A stretch of 41,619 nucleotides of DNA. Origin: a virus. The notes under the pieces were generated by a model. The model made no database searches. It was not told the origin of the DNA and saw nothing but the letters and a program-made list of their open reading frames with translations. The DNA is taken from positions 1-41,619 of IMG/VR virus record IMGVR_UViG_3300042197_000592. One strand, 5' to 3'. This document shows, piece after piece, positions 40,722-41,619 of the stretch; the first letter of the stretch is position 1, and the number at the start of each line of letters is the position of its first letter. A program made the translations under genes and the position numbers.

Positions 40722-41360
40722 ATGCCTAATCATTGTGCAAATTCTGTTTATCTTCCTGTCGAAGATAACGCACGTAAGGTACTTGAGCCGTACATAAGTC
40801 TCGATGACAACGAGGAGATTTTGGATTTCAACAAGATCATCCCGATGCCTTCGGAACTGCTGGCTGAAACAACTCAATACTCAACCGATGAGAAAGAAAA
40901 CAAACGCATCGAGTCGGAGAATCTCAAAAAGTACGGATTCAAAAACTGGTACGATTGGAGATTAGCCAACTGGGGAACCAAGTGGAATAGCTACTGGATG
41001 CACACCGATGGCGAGTGCATCCGATTCAGCACGGCTTGGTCTCCTCCGACACAAGTGATATGTGCGCTTGCCAAGCTATTGGGCAAGCCTCTTCGCCTCA
41101 CGTACACCGATGAAGCCTATATGTTTTGGGGTGAGACGCTGATTGACGAGCTAGGAAACAACGTGGAAGACAACTGCTACGATGACCTAGACAGCACCCC
41201 CAGCGAACTGGCTGACGAACTTGGTGTTCGTGGTGGGCTTGGTTTGGATGAGGATGATGAAGCTCCCGCCGAGGATGAGTCGAAGCTACGCACCGAGGCA
41301 GAGCAGATATTGATGGAAGACGAAACGTATCGGAACCTAATGAAAGGAATGAAACAATGA
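40722..41360 (+). CDS. DUF1281-type ferredoxin-like-fold protein (212 aa)
   Basis: MPNHCANSVYL, LDFNKIIPMPSEL, GFKNWYDWRLANWGTKWN and FSTAWSPPTQVI are the signature of the DUF1281 family (YubB ferredoxin-like), frequent on plasmids and phages, with no established activity. The C-terminus is acidic (LDEDDEAPAEDESK). Start ATG 40722 has AGAGGAG; the in-frame 40653 has none. As the first gene behind the early promoter it would be made at once on entry, when host-takeover or anti-defence proteins act; that role is inference. Its stop overlaps the next start (ATGA). Confidence 0.82.
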   Translation: MPNHCANSVYLPVEDNARKVLEPYISLDDNEEILDFNKIIPMPSELLAETTQYSTDEKENKRIESENLKKYGFKNWYDWRLANWGTKWNSYWMHTDGECIRFSTAWSPPTQVICALAKLLGKPLRLTYTDEAYMFWGETLIDELGNNVEDNCYDDLDSTPSELADELGVRGGLGLDEDDEAPAEDESKLRTEAEQILMEDETYRNLMKGMKQ

Positions 41361-41619
41361 ACATCGCCCTTACTGAAAAGCTAGGACACAGAATGACTGA
41401 AGCTCTTAAGGAGCTTACCGACATTGACGTTGAGCAACGTTATCGGGATATGTTGGACGAAATCTACCCAGCCGTGAAAATTGGCTATAGCTCATATATG
41501 CCGTCCGAGATTGTTGAAAAGCTTTCTCCCACCGATTTTCGGTGCGGGGTGGCCGAATATATTAGCTCGGAAGATGCGCTGGTTGAGATTGACGGCAAAT
41601 ATTACGATGCGGACGACAT
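41357..41619 (+). CDS. Hypothetical early protein, N-terminal part (continues at 1-271)
   Basis: The ATG overlaps the preceding stop (ATGA). The frame is open to the window end and continues at base 2 of the window, for a total of 114 residues. The first 24 residues (MNIALTEKLGHRMTEALKEL...) are helical. This copy reads AEYISSED where the left copy reads ADYISSED. Function unknown. Confidence 0.75.
   Translation, partial: MNIALTEKLGHRMTEALKELTDIDVEQRYRDMLDEIYPAVKIGYSSYMPSEIVEKLSPTDFRCGVAEYISSEDALVEIDGKYYDADD
41431..41619. repeat. Terminal direct repeat, right copy
   Basis: Identical to 1-189 except A at 41557 instead of T at 127. The unique genome length is therefore 41430 bases if the contig is circularised here. 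Confidence 0.9.

Noticed and set aside
1-41619. T7, T3 or SP6 consensus promoters
   Set aside because: No match to those promoter sequences was seen by eye; the phage polymerase probably has its own specificity, which needs a motif search with relatives.

Overview
The window is an essentially complete genome of a T7-like podovirus (order and content of the Autographiviridae type), about 41.4 kb of unique sequence. The last 189 bases repeat the first 189 (one mismatch) inside one open gene, so the contig closes into a circle and was opened at an arbitrary point in the early region. Every recognisable gene is on the plus strand. The host cannot be named from the sequence. A lipoprotein signal, spanin-like genes and the T7-type entry proteins point to a Gram-negative bacterium, and a tyrosine integrase just before the RNA polymerase recalls marine and freshwater T7-like phages.

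Layout, starting at the likely early region: 40.2-40.7 kb is a non-coding control region with iterons, a perfect host-type -35 box and an inverted repeat. It is followed by a dense chain of small overlapping early genes (40722 through the contig joint to about 1.0 kb), the integrase (989-1822), two more small genes, and the single-subunit RNA polymerase (2143-4554). The replication block comes next: ssDNA-binding protein, endonuclease I, two small proteins, primase-helicase, a 2OG-Fe(II) oxygenase, DNA polymerase, a LAGLIDADG endonuclease, 5'-3' exonuclease, and two nucleotide-metabolism-like genes (4.6-12.2 kb). Morphogenesis follows in T7 order: a gp7.3-like small virion protein, an unknown protein, portal, scaffold, a nested set of small membrane/lipoprotein genes, capsid with a terminator behind it, tail tubular proteins A and B, a gp13-like protein, three internal virion proteins, tail fibre, tail assembly chaperone, a YadA-like adhesin, a holin-like protein, small terminase, a pair of paralogous 202-residue proteins, an HNH-like protein, and large terminase (12.2-35.7 kb). 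A lysozyme-like protein and two small proteins end the late region.

From 37.1 to 38.3 kb lies a mostly non-coding tract with short repeats that may hold the physical genome end. After it comes a separate, more GC-rich cassette: an amidoligase, a class II glutamine amidotransferase and a tiny membrane peptide, closed by a very strong terminator (38280-40241). This cassette is the least T7-like part and the most interesting candidate for new biology: the two enzymes together predict amide-bond formation or amidation of an unknown substrate during infection.

The phage should inject with host RNA polymerase reading the early genes, make its own polymerase, copy its DNA with the T7-type replisome while breaking down host DNA (endonuclease I, exonuclease), and then assemble a short-tailed virion. 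The integrase suggests it may also integrate, yet no repressor or attachment site could be recognised. The polymerase carries tyrosine at the position often linked with lytic growth.
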